Assembly: GCA_047495785.1 (NCBI GenBank)
Contig: JBLDXI010000021.1
Coordinates: 434,001-498,000, forward strand
Direction: 5' to 3'
Source of the DNA: Lepidodermella squamata
Taxonomy: Eukaryota > Gastrotricha
Length of the DNA: 64,000 bases
In this document: positions 47,647 through 60,660 of the stretch, piece by piece
Layout: each line of letters begins with the position of its first letter
How positions within the stretch are numbered: position 1 is the first letter of the stretch
The notes under the pieces: model-generated
What the model was told of the DNA's origin: nothing
Databases searched by the model: none
The model's input: the letters and a program-made list of their open reading frames with translations, nothing else
Position numbers and translations under genes: made by a program

Positions 47647-49581
47647 CCGGATTTGAGGATGTTGAGACTGCTTATTACTACGGGATTTCATATTAAATGC
47701 GGCTTTTTCTCGTAAATAAATCGTAGAGAGCTTTGGTTTTCTCCGCATTTTATATCACGGAATACTAAGGCTAACTGAGGCTTCGTTGAAACGCAGTGGA
47801 ACGGTATAGTCCAGATGATCCCCTCTACCCTGCCACCAGTCACCGTCCTTGTAAACGCACGCGTTGCAATCAAAACCGAAGCATCCGGTAGGACGATCCG
47901 GGCTTTTGGTAGGTTCACACTTCTCTACGTGTCATGGCAACGAAGAATGAACCGAAGATCGGTTACTGTAAAAGATCTGCAGAGAAAACTAACATGTGGT
48001 GGAGGTGGGGAGCACCATCGCAAGTCGATTCGATTCGATTTCAAGGCGCTGATTCGGAGACCACATCTTTGAGGATGCCCAAAAACATCCTCGACTGAAT
48101 TTTCTCATGCAGCAAATAATAACTAGCAATTTTTAAGCAAGTCACCAAATGTTATTAAAATGTATTGTTACTGCAAAATATATTTTGAAAATGTCTTATG
48201 TATGAAGAATTTTTCAAATTAACCGCGCGTAAATTATCTGGCAGCAGTTTCCGGACGTCAAACTCTGACAAGTTGCAGAACATCTGTTCTAGTCTTTATT
48301 TGCTGGATGTATGCGGTAGTGTCCCACTTGCTACGTCGGTTTAACCAAAGGCTGATCATTGACCATTGCCATTTGCCATGACATCAACTGTTCTTTTAGG
48401 TGCGTGGTTCCCTTACGACAAATTAGCTGCGCTGATCGTTCCATTCCATATTCCTACTTACATTTGCCTCAGTGTGAATCAAATGATTCGAATGATCTGA
48501 AGGCTTTTTGATTGTATTTTATCGTTCATCGCCGTATGTCGAATAATCGGCAACAGGTTTTCTCTCGCATTTAACCAGGCCTATATTACCTGAATTGATG
48601 GCAGGGTCTAAGTATCCATCAATTATTTTGTTTAAGCGTTAATGTAAAATCGTCGTTTTCTTTTATATGGTCATGCCGTTATCTTTTTCTTGGACGGTTT
48701 GCCTAATCGCCTGGGTAATTGAGTGTTGAGTGAACACCTGACAGTTGTGTAGGTAATTGGTACTTGGTTTCAACCACCAATTGAGACTGACTTAGTTGTT
48801 TCTCCTTTCCTCAACTGTTCGCATTATAGATGCCCAATTTTGAATTTCATTTCAAACTTTTGATAGTTAATGGATAGCAGGGTGGTTGAAGTATTCTTAC
48901 TTGTCATGATTAACGTCGAGATTTGCTTTGATATCATCAAATAATATGCAACAGAAAAACTTACCTGGTACTGATTGGTAGGAGCTTTCTTCAGCTGTAT
49001 GTTGCCAGTTACTATTAGACCATATTATTCTTTTCGACAAATGTTGCTGGCCTGTAACTCGTTTTAGCGAAAGTGAAACTTTCAAATCTGTTAGTCGACC
49101 GGTAACTTCGAAATCTTGCTTTTTGCTTAGTAGTTCATTGAAAAATCAATGTTCCGTCCAATTTTAAGTATCAGATTGCCTAAAGACACGGGTATTTACA
49201 TTTAACAATTATTTGTTGTACAGGATTGACTGGGGCAGTTGAACTTTTGATGAATAGTGAACACGTAGTAATTTTTAAAAGCTAATACTTATAGGAAGCT
49301 CAAAACTTCGTTGATTTTTCAAGTATTTGCCGTTTACGACAAATGCCATAACGGGCATTGAGTTTTCCTTTTGTTGCTGCCTTGCGTGACAGGTGCCCGT
49401 TTAAGGGATTTAATTCGAAAATGTTTGCAACTTTCAACATATCCAGATTTTCATTTTTCTCAACTTCAAGTTATTATTGTTTATTCTTTAATGAAGAATT
49501 CTCTGGAAACATCATGCTTTTAGTGTGCTGATTTAGGGACGAATTAATTTGTTTAGACACTTCGCGGTTGTCAGCCCACAG
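47647..49581. other. Intergenic region before alpha-actinin
   Basis: About 1.9 kb with no recognised gene. AAATAAAT occurs near 47714 and may serve gene D. An acceptor-like TCAGCCCACAG ends directly at the alpha-actinin ATG (49581). Nothing else stands out. Confidence 0.5.
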
Positions 49582-52500
49582 ATGTCTTCGGCAAACGCTG
49601 ATTATTATTACGGCGAATACGATGACGAGTATCAAGCAGAGGAGGAAGAATGGGATCGCGAACAGCTTCTCGATCCAATGTGGGAAAAACAACAGAAGAA
49701 GGTATGTTGTTATTTTCTGGAATTGTTGATTCATCTTCAAGTGTGACCCAGTTTAATATGTTGTCTGTTTAACCTTTCGCGCATATTGCTATTATTTTTA
49801 TTTGATGTCCGCTGCTATTCAATTTCACGCGATTCCTGACAGCGATGGTATATTGCTGTCAAGTGATATATTGTTCTTCGAGATGTGTTTTTTGTTCGCT
49901 AAGGCGTGCGCATAGTCCACTTGCAACAAGTTGTAGCACTATCTATCCCAATCAAGCTGTACCCTCCACATGCACACAAGCCAATGTTCAGAAGTACGCT
50001 GCAGTACTATTCATTATGTAGTCTAGCTGCCACTAACGCTTTCTTGCTGCTCGTGTTGTGGGGACCACAGCCTCCGCACACACGTTGGTGGATACGCCAA
50101 GCATGTAGCGCGGCATCCGCTGTTTGTATAGATTTCGTTAGCGAGCCGGTATGTCGATGTTTACCACTCACCGAAAAGCGTGGCTCGGCGCTTGCGTTCA
50201 GATGTACTGGGCATGGCGCGGCTACACGGGGCCATACTATATAATATAATAGCGGTGAGGATCTATATTGGTGTAATGCATTGGCGAATAATATGATAGT
50301 ACTTGGTTTTGAAATCGCCTGAATAATAATAACTAATAATAATATTCAACCACCAGCGTTTCGACTCGCCGCTTAGCGCATTAATTCTGCATCGCAGTGA
50401 TGCTGCTACCTAGTTGAACGTGGATAGACAGTGTGCAAATTCTCGCCGCTCATTTTTCTCGCTATATGCACAAAGTACCGGGGTGTTTAGACGTACTACT
50501 GCCGCTGCAGTGGCCGGATAATAAACGCGCCTCGCCGCAAACCCTCTATCGTTGGTGATGGTGGTTGTGGTATCAAGAATCTCTTCTGGCTTGCATTGCA
50601 GCAGCGCCGGTAGGCATGCGAACAACTGGTGTACGCGAAACGCCCGACCGCGTACTGGATCTACGAAGCTTATGTGAATAAATAAATGATCGCGTGTATA
50701 AGAGTGATGTTGCTAGGTACTCCACAGATATTAGGCCCAGTGTCTCCCGCATTTGCGATGCTAATTTGTTTGGTTCTCGTTAAAACGCAAAAACGACCAC
50801 ACCGTTTTGCGCGATGAAAAATGGATGATAATTGATGATTAATTTGATTAAAATTCCTAAATTGTGATTCATCATTTTTTCTATAGACATTCACTGCTTG
50901 GTGCAACAGCCATTTACGCAAAGTCGGAACGCAGATTGACAATATTGAAGAAGATTTCAGAAATGGGTTGAAATTGATGCTTCTACTCGAAGTCATTTCA
51001 TCGGAACAACTGCCGCGACCCGATCGCGGCAAAATGCGCTTCCACAAAATTGCAAACGTGAATAAAGCCCTCGAGTTCATTGAATCAAAGGGCGTGAAAC
51101 TCGTTTCTATGGGCGCTGAAGAAATTGTCGACGGAAACGTGAAAATGACGCTAGGTCTCATCTGGACCATCATCTTGCGTTTCGCTATTCAGGACATTTC
51201 AGTCGAAGAGTTGACCGCGAAAGAGGGTCTGCTGCTGTGGTGCCAGCGTAAAACTGCCGGCTACCGCAATGTCAACGTTCAGAACTTCCACGTCAGCTGG
51301 AAGGACGGTCTTGCCTTCTGCGCCCTCATACACCGTCACCGGCCTGATCTTCTTGATTTTAACCGTTTATCTAAGGACGATCCGCTGGAAAATTTGAATT
51401 TGGCTTTCGATATTGCCGAAAAGCACTTGGACATCCCGCGTATGTTGGACCCAGAAGACATGACCTCGATCAAGCCTGACGAGCGTTCAGTCATGGCTTA
51501 CGTTTCGTGTTACTACCACGCCTTCTCGGGCGCTCAAAAGGCTGAAACTGCCGCAAATCGCATTTGCAAGGTTCTTAAAATTCATCAGGAAAATGAGCGG
51601 TTGATGGAAGAATATGAACGTTTGAGCTCAGACCTGCTCGAGTGGCTGCGTCGTCAGATTCCTCGTCTGGAGGACAGGTCGCTCGGCCCGGAGGCGAACA
51701 TGTCTGACCGGGACGCGCTGGCGTCGTGCCGTCGTCGCCTTGACGATTTCCGTCAATATCGCCTCGGCGAAAAGCCGTCGCGCTTGTCCGACAAGGCGCG
51801 GCTTGAAACCACGTTCAACACGCTTCAGACTCGTCTGCGTCTAGCTAACCGCCCGGCTTACATGCCGACGGAGGGCAGGCTGGTTTCTGACATCGCCTCA
51901 GCCTGGCGTCGCCTCGAGCAGGCGGAGCGTGGTTTCGAGGAGTGGCTTGTTGCGGAAATTGAACGCCTCGAGCGCCTCGACCAGCTGGTCAGGAAATTCG
52001 AGCACAAATGCTCGGCTCATGACGCGTGGGTGTCGAGCTGCGAGTCGGAGCTTTCCGGCCACGGCCAGGGCATCCCGACCACCCTGGCCGAAGTCCGTGC
52101 CCTGCGCCGGCGCCACGAAGCTTTAGAATCCGAACTTGGAGCGCATCAAGACCGCGTCGACCAGATCAATCGTATCGCCGATGAGCTGGTCGCCCTTCGG
52201 TACCGCGACTCAGCTGGTGTGACCAACCGGTCGCGTCGCATTGGCGAGCAGTTTGAGTCGTTTGTTGGTATCATCGCGCGTCGCCGCACTGAGTTGGACG
52301 AGGCCGAACGAACTCTTGAATCCCTGGATAAGTTGCAGCTGGAATTCGCCAAACGGGCAGCCCCATTCCACACCTGGTTAGTTCATATTTCCTTGGTGGT
52401 CTAGCTTTCAACTAGCTTACGAAAAAATCGGATCATTCTATCAGGATCAAGGCAATACTCGTTTTTCGAAGTTCAGAAAATCTTGAAACTCTTCGTTTGG

Positions 52501-54994
52501 GACACCCGAGATTATTTTTTTTTCATAATTTTTGGGATTTCTGAAGTAACATGATGACTTAATGAGTCCAGTGCTTTGCAAAAACTGACTCGGAAACGCA
52601 AACAATTTTTTGTAAACACATGCATTTTTGAACTCATTTAATTGTCCCATCAGTGATTGATAGCTCAGATGTTTTTCCAAATCGAAATTTTGTAATCGAA
52701 TTCCATCTTTTCTACTGGAAAATATTCGACATATATTCGGAAAATGTACTGGCCATTTTCCGGCATTTTATCGTTAAATATTGTCGAATTTTCCTTTAGA
52801 TTCAACATTTATTTATTTGTTTTTATTTATTTATTTTCATGAATTTTTCGGCTAGATTGAAAAAGACCACACAAATATTTAAGATTTTATTTTCACACAA
52901 AGTGCCATTTTTTACATTTTCGTCGTCGAACTCCGTGACGATACCTCATTATTTTGTAATAATTTGATTTTTTTTTTAATTTAGGGTCGAAGGTATTCGC
53001 GAGGATCTTGAGGATGAAATTATGGCCCGCTCGTTGGACGAAGTTTTGGCCCTCCAAGCCGCTCACGATACTTTCAAAGCAACGCTGGGAGACGCCGAGC
53101 GCGAGTTGAACGATCTGCTTCGCATCGAAGCCGAAGCATCGCAGCTGGTGGTTTTCGGCCAACGTCTCGTTGGCGCTCACCCGGGTGGCCTGCGCAACCC
53201 TTACACGAGCATCACGGCCACCCAGCTTTCGCAGGAATGGGCGATGGCGCGCGAGTTGGTGCCGACCCGCGAGCGCGCCCTTGGCCTCGAAGCCGCTCGC
53301 CAGCAGCAGATCGACCGTCTGCGCAAACAGTTCGCGCAGATTGCGAACCAGGTCGGGCCGTGGCTCGAACGCCAGCTCGAGCAAGTGTCGGCGATCGCCG
53401 TTGGCCGCGGCGATTCGCTCGAAGACCAGCTGCGTAAACTCAAGCAGGTCGAACAGGCGACTCACACTTTCCGCCAGCACATGGAAGAGCTGGAACGCGT
53501 CAATGAACAGTTGCAGGAGGCCCTGGTCATGCCGCTTGACCTCGCGAAACTCACCCCGTACACCACCGAGTCGCTGCGAGTGGGCTGGGAGCAACTTCTT
53601 ACCAACATCGCTCGCCATGGTAAGCTTTCATCATATTATTGTGTACCAATGGAAATTAATTAATTTGTAGTAAAATTACCATCCTTAAATTTTAATTTCC
53701 CCATCCACTCAAGTCACCTCGCTGATTTTATGCCGCATATTGTCGAGCTGTTTTTCGAAATATTATGTCCATAAATTTATGATCCGAACAGCTGTAGGTC
53801 ATTTACAGAAATAGAAATAGGAATCATTCCGCAAGTAAGCCTTATGGCGAATATAACCCTGGCATCATGCCCTTACATAATTTATAGCCAATCGATCATG
53901 GAAATTTTATTACTTTTATGGCTGGTTGTTATATTATATGATGGTTATCGGAGCCTTAGCGTTTTCTTTCGGATCACATAACTCGAAGAGCCTCGGGGTA
54001 TGTCTGGAATTTGCAGAATGGATGAAAATTATGGTCGTCACATTTTCTAACATTTTCTAGTTATTTTTGCAATTATTCGTAATTTTTATTTTGCTGTATC
54101 ATCATGAGAAGCCAGAGAAATCAAGTCAGAATCGATTAGAAAATTAAGAAAGCAATCGAAAATTGAAATAAATTCTCTAATTGGGCAAGTTGAGTGCCTC
54201 TGAAAGCTGAAGTTGAAGAATTCGAATCGTTAACTAAAAAACTAAGAAATCCTCTTTCCTTTGTAGTTTTTTGCAGCGACTTAATTCTTTCAATTAGAGA
54301 ACAGTGTTAACAGGCTGCCCTCTTGCATCCTGATTTCTTTCGAGTGCAAATATCCAAGAACCTTTCAAAAAAATTGATTACATCTTACACCAAAACTCAG
54401 ATTTAAAGTGTCAGTGTCATTCAGACTGTCTCTTGGAACTAGAATTATATGTACTATTTTGCGGAAATTTAAGGAAAGTGATTTGAATTTGTTTCTTTTT
54501 ATCTAGTCAACGCCGTCGAAAACGAGATCCTAACGCGCGATGCCAAGGGTATCTCGGCCGAGCAACTCGACGAGCTGCGCCGCTCTTTCCTGCACTTCGA
54601 CCGCACGCGGTCGCGCCGCCTCGAGCAGGCGGAACTGCGCGCGTGCCTCGTCTCGCTCGGCCAGTCGGTGCAGTCCGACGACGAGTTCCGCCGCATCCTC
54701 GCCACCATGGACCCGAACGGCCTCGGCTACGTCACCTTCGACGCCTTCCTCGACTACATGACGCGCGAAATCGCCGGCGAGGCCGACTCGGCGGAACGCA
54801 TGATCGAGTCGTTCCGCGTGCTCGCCGAGGGCCGGCCGTACATCACGGCGGAGGAGCTGCGCCGCGAGCTCCCGCCCGACCAGGCCGAGTACTGCATCCA
54901 GCGCATGCGCCAGTACCGCGGCGCCGGCGCCTCTGCGACCGCGCTCGACTACAACAGCTTCTCGATCGCGCTTTACGGTCATACAGACTTGTAA
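49582..54994 (+). CDS. ACTN: Alpha-actinin
   Basis: Antiparallel actin cross-linker of muscle Z-lines/dense bodies and cell cortex. Model: join(49582..49701, 50887..52376, 52985..53619, 54507..54994), 910 aa, the family's normal length. The N-terminus is acidic and Tyr-rich ([20 protein letters not shown]), followed by [12 protein letters not shown]. Two calponin-homology domains (about 40-265) include [56 protein letters not shown] and [20 protein letters not shown]. Four spectrin repeats follow (about 280-745). Two EF-hand pairs follow, with [15 protein letters not shown] and [14 protein letters not shown], then [18 protein letters not shown] and a C-terminal GHTDL. The EF loops deviate from the calcium-binding consensus ([12 protein letters not shown]), so calcium sensitivity is doubtful. 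Introns are long (about 0.6-1.2 kb), unlike the neighbours. Confidence 0.97.
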
Positions 54995-56645
54995 AACGCA
55001 ATCGAGCTAACATCTAACCTCTGAACAACATCAGTCACAGAAATACCAATTTTTTTGCATGTGGTGTTCTTTCTCATTTATGTTTATTGATTGTCCTAGT
55101 TGAAAAAAAATCAAATAAATACCGACGTGCTTCCCGCAGTTATTCACATCGCTCCATGTGCCTAGATGGTTTCTTATTCTTGAAGAAAAGTTAACGATAT
55201 TCTTTTAAAATCGCCGCGATCGACTCGACGTTTTTTTTCACGGGGAAAAAACGTATAAATTAATAATGCCAACTGACCTTTTGTTACTATGGTGTATATC
55301 GATCGCTATTTGACCACCGCGACGGCTTTTGTCTTGCCAAGCTCTTTTGTAATCAATTATCATTATTATTCTCTGCGATGACAAGTGTTTGTTGATTTTC
55401 GTCACTCTTCTCTTGCTTCTTTTACACGCGCGATAACAAACGTTTTTACATCGCTGTTGCCTTGCTGTAAAAATCTTGAACTATTCTATTGTGTTATCGA
55501 ACCGGCTATATTGACCAAACCGAAGCCGAATGCAGGAAACTCGAAGTAATAAAAATAACTGGTGTTTACTTATTTCACGTCTGTTTGATAGCTCGAACTC
55601 ATACTGGTCACAGCTTTGGTGTAGAGAAGGGCGGTTTTTTACTCGAAAATTTAGTTCACACTGCTGAGTTTTCACAAACCCTAAACCTGATTTTTTGCCG
55701 AATTGTTTCTCTGTCTTCTGCCTTCTGCCTCGCAACACTCAGGCTAACAAAGAGAGGAAGCTACCTGTGAATTATATTGCTCTAATTGTTTTTAAATGTC
55801 TCTACTTGGCGTTTTTCATTATAACAGCCCTATTATCACCACCCAGTCAATTATCGGTGTGATTTTCAAACAGTCGTAAACAAAAAATCGTGCGTTGACA
55901 TTTCGATAAAAAATAATATTCTATCTATTGCACTTTAATGAATATGAATGGCCAAATTTTAATCACGTCTTTTTCTAAACTATATAATATGTGCTAAATA
56001 TCGCCATGCGACATCAAAGTTTTATCTTGGAAAAATTATTGTTATACATCCTTCTCGCTGTATAGTACATGTTGGAAGCATAATATTTCGCGAAACACGC
56101 ATCCCTGTGCGCCTACGAAAGCTGTCGAGGCTTTTATCACTGTCGTTTAAATTGAGCAATTTATCGATGTTATCAACATTATTATTATTAATATTATACG
56201 ATATATTATTGGGAAATCGTGTCGCGTCTTGGTTGGTATTGTGAGCGGAAATAAAATCTTGACACCCTATGGAAGGTTCGTTTGTTACTCTTGAGTTATA
56301 AATAGCGTGAATTATCGCAGATTATTTTCCGCTTTCAACGTATTATACGGCACAATAGCTGTCGTGATTTTCGGCCGGCGCCTTAAATACGCGGTTATTT
56401 ATCAATTATTGAAGCAACTGAACCAGTAGTATTGTCTCGCCGATACAGTCTAGCATTTAACTTGAGCAAATATTAAACGTGGATCGGTCGATGGCACGAG
56501 ATTTGGTAGTGACAGTGACCATAGCCGTAATGTAGCGCGTCGCTTGCGATTATCTCTTTCGCGTAAACAACGCAGCTATAAGCGCGATTTTTTTTCACTC
56601 ACTCGGACGCAGTTATTCCATCAATCAACATCGGGTGTGAAAATC
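54995..56645. other. Intergenic region
   Basis: About 1.65 kb, AT-rich, no recognised gene or RNA. AAATAAATA near 55113 may be the alpha-actinin poly(A) signal. The upstream part of the next gene contains no clear promoter motif. Confidence 0.5.
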
Positions 56646-58504
56646 ATGGTGAGGCTTGTCACCAGGGCCGAAGACCCGCACCTAGTTAACAATCTACAGA
56701 TGTATGGTAAATAGCGTTATTTCGCAGCTCACAAAAAAACCGATTTTTCACCTCGTCATTTCTCCACTGATTTTTCATCCACTTTATTTTATTAAATAAA
56801 CAGGCCCGCCAATGGGTAGTACTATGGACGAAGTGTTGTCAGCGGCCCGAAACAGCGCCGACACTTTGTACATCGAAGTGGCCAATGGAGATGGCGACGT
56901 AAGTTGAAAAAAACACATGTTGAATTCCTATTGATTCAGATAAACGAATCACAGCCAATTTACACACTGCGCGTGAACAAAAAATAATAGGCACCAAAAT
57001 TACTTGCGTTTTGAACTTGTTAGTTAAACAGCCATTTTAGTCCAATAGCCTTTTTTAGCCGTTAATGCCGACCACACTCAGCCCAGACGCCGAGGAGCCA
57101 AAACTTAGTTTAGGTTGGAATGACAACCTTGGCGTTGGCATAAGCGATCGAGTTTACAAAATCAGGGTTGGTTTAGCGTGGATAAACCCTATATTGCCAC
57201 CCTAAACATCCTTTCAGTTTGTGAGTAGTTGAACTCCGATTAGTTTTTTTAGACCCAACATGTATTTTGTGCTAAATTCTCCTTTTTCAAAAATCAAACC
57301 TCAGGGCACGGTCACGTTTCAACCATCCGATGGGATGATGCCAACGGTAGGTAAATCGAAAATATTGGTAAATTTGTTGTAATTTCGCGAATTTTACCAG
57401 GAAATCGGAATCATGTACATGGTGTTGTCTACCACAGTAGTCGTTGCTTTCATTATTTTTTCATGCCTATGCGCTCGTAAAATCATGAATCTTACGTCAG
57501 ACGACGGCGGCACTCCGGAATTTTTCGCTCAAGAAGTCATGAAATTGATGACAATGCGAAAAAACGTTTTGCAACTTCAAATCGAACTTGCAACTACGAA
57601 AAATGTCCTTCAATCGAGCGCGACTGATGAGACGAAGCGAAACGAGCAGTCTCCTCTCATTCCGCTATTAGAAAGCTCGTTAGCCGGAGCTGGGCCTCAT
57701 GTGAACAAAGCGTGCGCGAAAGCTATCGCAAATGACATAGTTAAAGAAACTGCGACGTTGCTGAATACTTCGTCCCTTGAGAGGCCGAGTAAAACTCGAT
57801 CGAAACATCGTCAAGACCAATCGCCAACTCGAAATATTAACGTTGAACCTGGACGTCCAATCGCGGCTATGGAAAATGCGAGAATGGTGGTTAGCCAGCA
57901 GCAGCAGGAGGCAACCAGCGATATTGTACTGCCTACCGATTACCTCAACAGCTTGAAAAGGTCCACGCCAAATACTATGCATGAATCAATCATGTCAACA
58001 AGCGCGAAATCTTCGCCGAAAAGTCAACGTAGACAAACGGTGGTAACTATTCCTAACTCGCCTGTATTTCGAACGGCTAGTAACCCGTTGGATGAAGCTT
58101 CTTTGAGCCCGCTGAAACCTGCAAATTCTCAATGTACAGCTTCTTTGAATCGACGAGCCGCTGCCGCTGCGATTCAGCAAGCTGTCGAGGCTCAGTTAGC
58201 TCCTTGCTGTGTTGGTTCTCAACAGTTACCAACTGGCAGTTGTTTATGGATCGAACAAGTTCAAATAGTTCCGAACAGCAATGCAGCACGGAAACATTTT
58301 AGTGAAGCGAAAAGTTTCAGCGGAGGCGAGGAAAGTCAGACGGATTCACAGTCCAGCACTTGGCAAATAGATCCGAATCGGAAACCGAAGCCTTCAATGC
58401 TACGCCAATCTGCCATCAAAGATGATCGTGACCTTGAAGCTAGGAAGCTCCAGCATAACTCAGCTTCGGGAATAGCAACTATTTGCTCCGAAACTTTGAT
58501 CTGA
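56646..58504 (+). CDS. Single-pass membrane protein of unknown family (433 aa)
   Basis: Model: join(56646..56706, 56804..56898, 57305..57346, 57401..58504). There is no signal peptide. A short N-terminal segment (about 70 residues with DEVLSAARNSADTLYIEVAN) precedes one hydrophobic helix (MYMVLSTTVVVAFIIFSCLC, about 71-90). That is followed by CARKIMNL and a long, Ser/Thr/Gln-rich, mostly disordered tail of about 340 residues. The tail has a Leu-rich helix MTMRKNVLQLQIELATTKNV just after the membrane. The layout suggests an N-out/C-in anchor with a cytoplasmic scaffold tail. The exact donor/acceptor phases match throughout (one phase-1, two phase-0 introns), supporting a real gene. I do not recognise a family. 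Confidence 0.65.
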
Positions 58505-58628
58505 TTTCTTTCCCTTTGTGGTATAAAAATAAAACAATAAATATCGCTTGGATACTTTTTATTTTCATCTTAAATACAAGCAATGACAGTGAGTGAAAAT
58601 TTTGAAAACCGGGCGGCATTTCAGGCAT

Positions 58629-59098
58629 CTATTTTCCTATTTTTTGAACGTTCCACTCCTGGTTGCATAGAGGGCAGTTGGTTTTCGATCGAGTGTTGAT
58701 CCATTGAAAGATACAGCAGTTATGAAAAGCGTGATTGCAATCGCCCCATACGACTTCGCAGAAAAAATGTACATTTCAGGTTATTATTAAAGCGTATTTT
58801 AGCTTACCAACGCATTCGTCAACCTTTGTAGAACGACTCTGGCATTCCAGACAAGGATCTGGCAATTTAAAATGTTGTTTGCAAAAGATACTAAATCCTA
58901 AGAGTACTCACCCATCAAGCTGACTCGGCAAATGGCACAATCATCACATTGCACGTCCCAAGTCCACAAGGCTGTTAAAATTTTATTTCAGACCGGCTAA
59001 CTCACAAACTTCAAACACATACCTACTGCATTCCACCTTTTAAGCGTAAACATTTTCTCCCCTCCAGCAGGTTGAGCGTTTTCGGGAGGCACAGCCAT
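58629..59098 (-). CDS. RNF7: RING-H2 protein RNF7 / RBX2 (cullin-5 E3 ligase subunit)
   Basis: RING subunit that recruits E2 enzymes to cullin-RING ligases; RBX2 pairs mainly with CUL5. Model: complement(join(58629..58753, 58808..58858, 58912..58971, 59023..59098)), 103 aa (human about 113). [20 protein letters not shown] is the cullin-binding beta strand. DDCAICR, PCLEC and the RING-H2 ligands in [16 protein letters not shown] and CPLCNQEW are all present, and the end is VQKIGK. The WNVQKIGK end and CHNCC-type ligand set favour RBX2 over RBX1. The last intron ends in a purine-rich CGAAG. ATTTTTAG precedes the ATG by one base, again an acceptor-like site at a start codon. Confidence 0.95.
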
Positions 59099-59844
59099 TC
59101 TAAAAATCGTTGTTTGATGAAACTGAATTTAACAATCTATAAATATGAAAATAAAGCCCTCAATTCACTGGACTTTCGATTGGAAATTGTGGTCTCGTAA
59201 AAAATAGACTCACAAAACAGGTTAACTATGATTGACGTTCCAAAAGAGACCCCTCGAGAGTTTTCTCTGCTTAAAATAAATATCCAGACTAGTTTCTGAC
59301 TACAAATGGGGAAATTTTGAATGGCAATAACCGTATTGACATAATCGAGAAAAAACTTGCAACGGAATCAGCCGAATGCGAATTATTTTGTTTTCATCAG
59401 ATAAATAGGAATGGAAGTTAAAACTGCGACGGACGAGAACTCAAGCACGTCCCACGGTCTATTTTAGAATGAGACTTTGAGATGACAGGTAACTCCACCC
59501 AACTACCAAGGAGAACACTATCTAGCGCATGCCATGGAAAATGACACATTTAGATTGCCCACTCAGAAAATTGAAGAACCTTTTCGCTAACTGACAGAAG
59601 CGTCGAGAGGATTCACCATTCGCCAAATGCAACGTTCATGGCTGTAAATCTGAATTCAGTTGTTCAGAAGTTAAACCACTGAAACAGAGCTAGGAACAGC
59701 ATGACAAGAAAGTTCTCGAAGAAATAAAAATAGCCTAATCCATATAAATAAACCCTGTTAGAACTTCGTTTGAAGCACCCCCTAAGATCCCAATATTAAA
59801 TAGCTCGAAGCTAGTCAAAATACAAACTCCTCGCTCACGTCACC

Positions 59845-60045
59845 ATGGCTGAAGCTCCTCGAGAAAATGGGCAACAACTGACCTTCCCGCCTTTATGGCA
59901 ACCGGATGAGCTGCGAAGGGTTGTCCAGAATGTAGTAATGCAGGCTTAGGACGTGCCGGACTTGCTATCAGTGCAATTTAGCAGTCGAATCGACATGGAG
60001 CAATTGCTTGAAGAGCTTTCGAATCTGGTGGAAACTGATCGATGA
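59845..60045 (+). pseudogene. Small reading frame of 66 codons with one in-frame TAG
   Basis: ATG at 59845 opens MAEAPRENGQQ, then LWQPDELRRVVQNVVMQA, a TAG at 59947-59949, and the same frame goes on DVPDLLSVQFSSRIDMEQLL to a TGA at 60043-60045. Both sides of the stop look amphipathic and protein-like. No intron of workable length can remove the stop. It may be a recently dead gene or duplicated exon, a read-through case, or chance. Family not recognised. Confidence 0.3.
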
Positions 60046-60600
60046 CCTGGTTTGGTTGGCTGCCGTATTGGGATACATGGAGCTGAAAAGGAAATCGCTA
60101 CTTCTCATGGATATAGGAGCTGTGTCTCGCAGATGGGTTCGTAGTCCTGGCGGAGAACCGGAGCAGATGTGGTACTCAGGTGGCGGAGATAGTTTTTCGG
60201 CGCCTTAGCAAAGACTACCTATAACTCGAACCTGATTTGCGCATTTGTACCTCTAAAAATTTCACAGATACGTCGTTGTTGGTGCTCTTAAACTATCAGT
60301 CAGCTTCTGAACAAGTCGACTTCTGACGTCTGAACATGATCGCTCTTCCCCCAGCTGATCGACTTTCGCCTTCCGCACAACTTTGGCGCGGAATACTGAA
60401 CGTTTTTTTACTTTTTCCCGGCAAACATCGTTTTGTTTTCACACGCTTTTACATTGATTATATAGTTTTTACAAATGACTGATAGTTTGGTAAACGATTA
60501 TGAGGTAATAATGCAATTAACTGAGAAAAATTTGCCGCGGATGAATTTGGCGGATTTCAAAATTTTCCGAGAGGGTTGGAGGTTGGAACTTCATGTCTGT

Positions 60601-60660
60601 ATACCACCTTCGGTTCTGCTTACCTCATACCACCTTCGGTTCTGCTTACCTCATACCACC
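60601..60660. repeat. 26-bp tandem repeat, 2.3 copies
   Basis: The unit starts ATACCACCTTCGGTTCTGCT and repeats exactly at 60601-60626 and 60627-60652, with a partial third copy to 60660. It is a small local tandem duplication in non-coding sequence. Confidence 0.9.

Noticed and set aside
47815-48072. 85-codon + frame after module gene D
   Set aside because: Arg-rich chance-like translation with no signal peptide or module similarity.
49906-50244. 112-codon + frame inside alpha-actinin intron 1
   Set aside because: No homology or splice evidence; it lies in an intron whose borders are fixed by the CH-domain join.
53022-53618. Long frames on the other strand and in other + frames over alpha-actinin exons 3 and 4
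   Set aside because: Shadows created by GC-rich codon use of the real spectrin-repeat and EF-hand exons.
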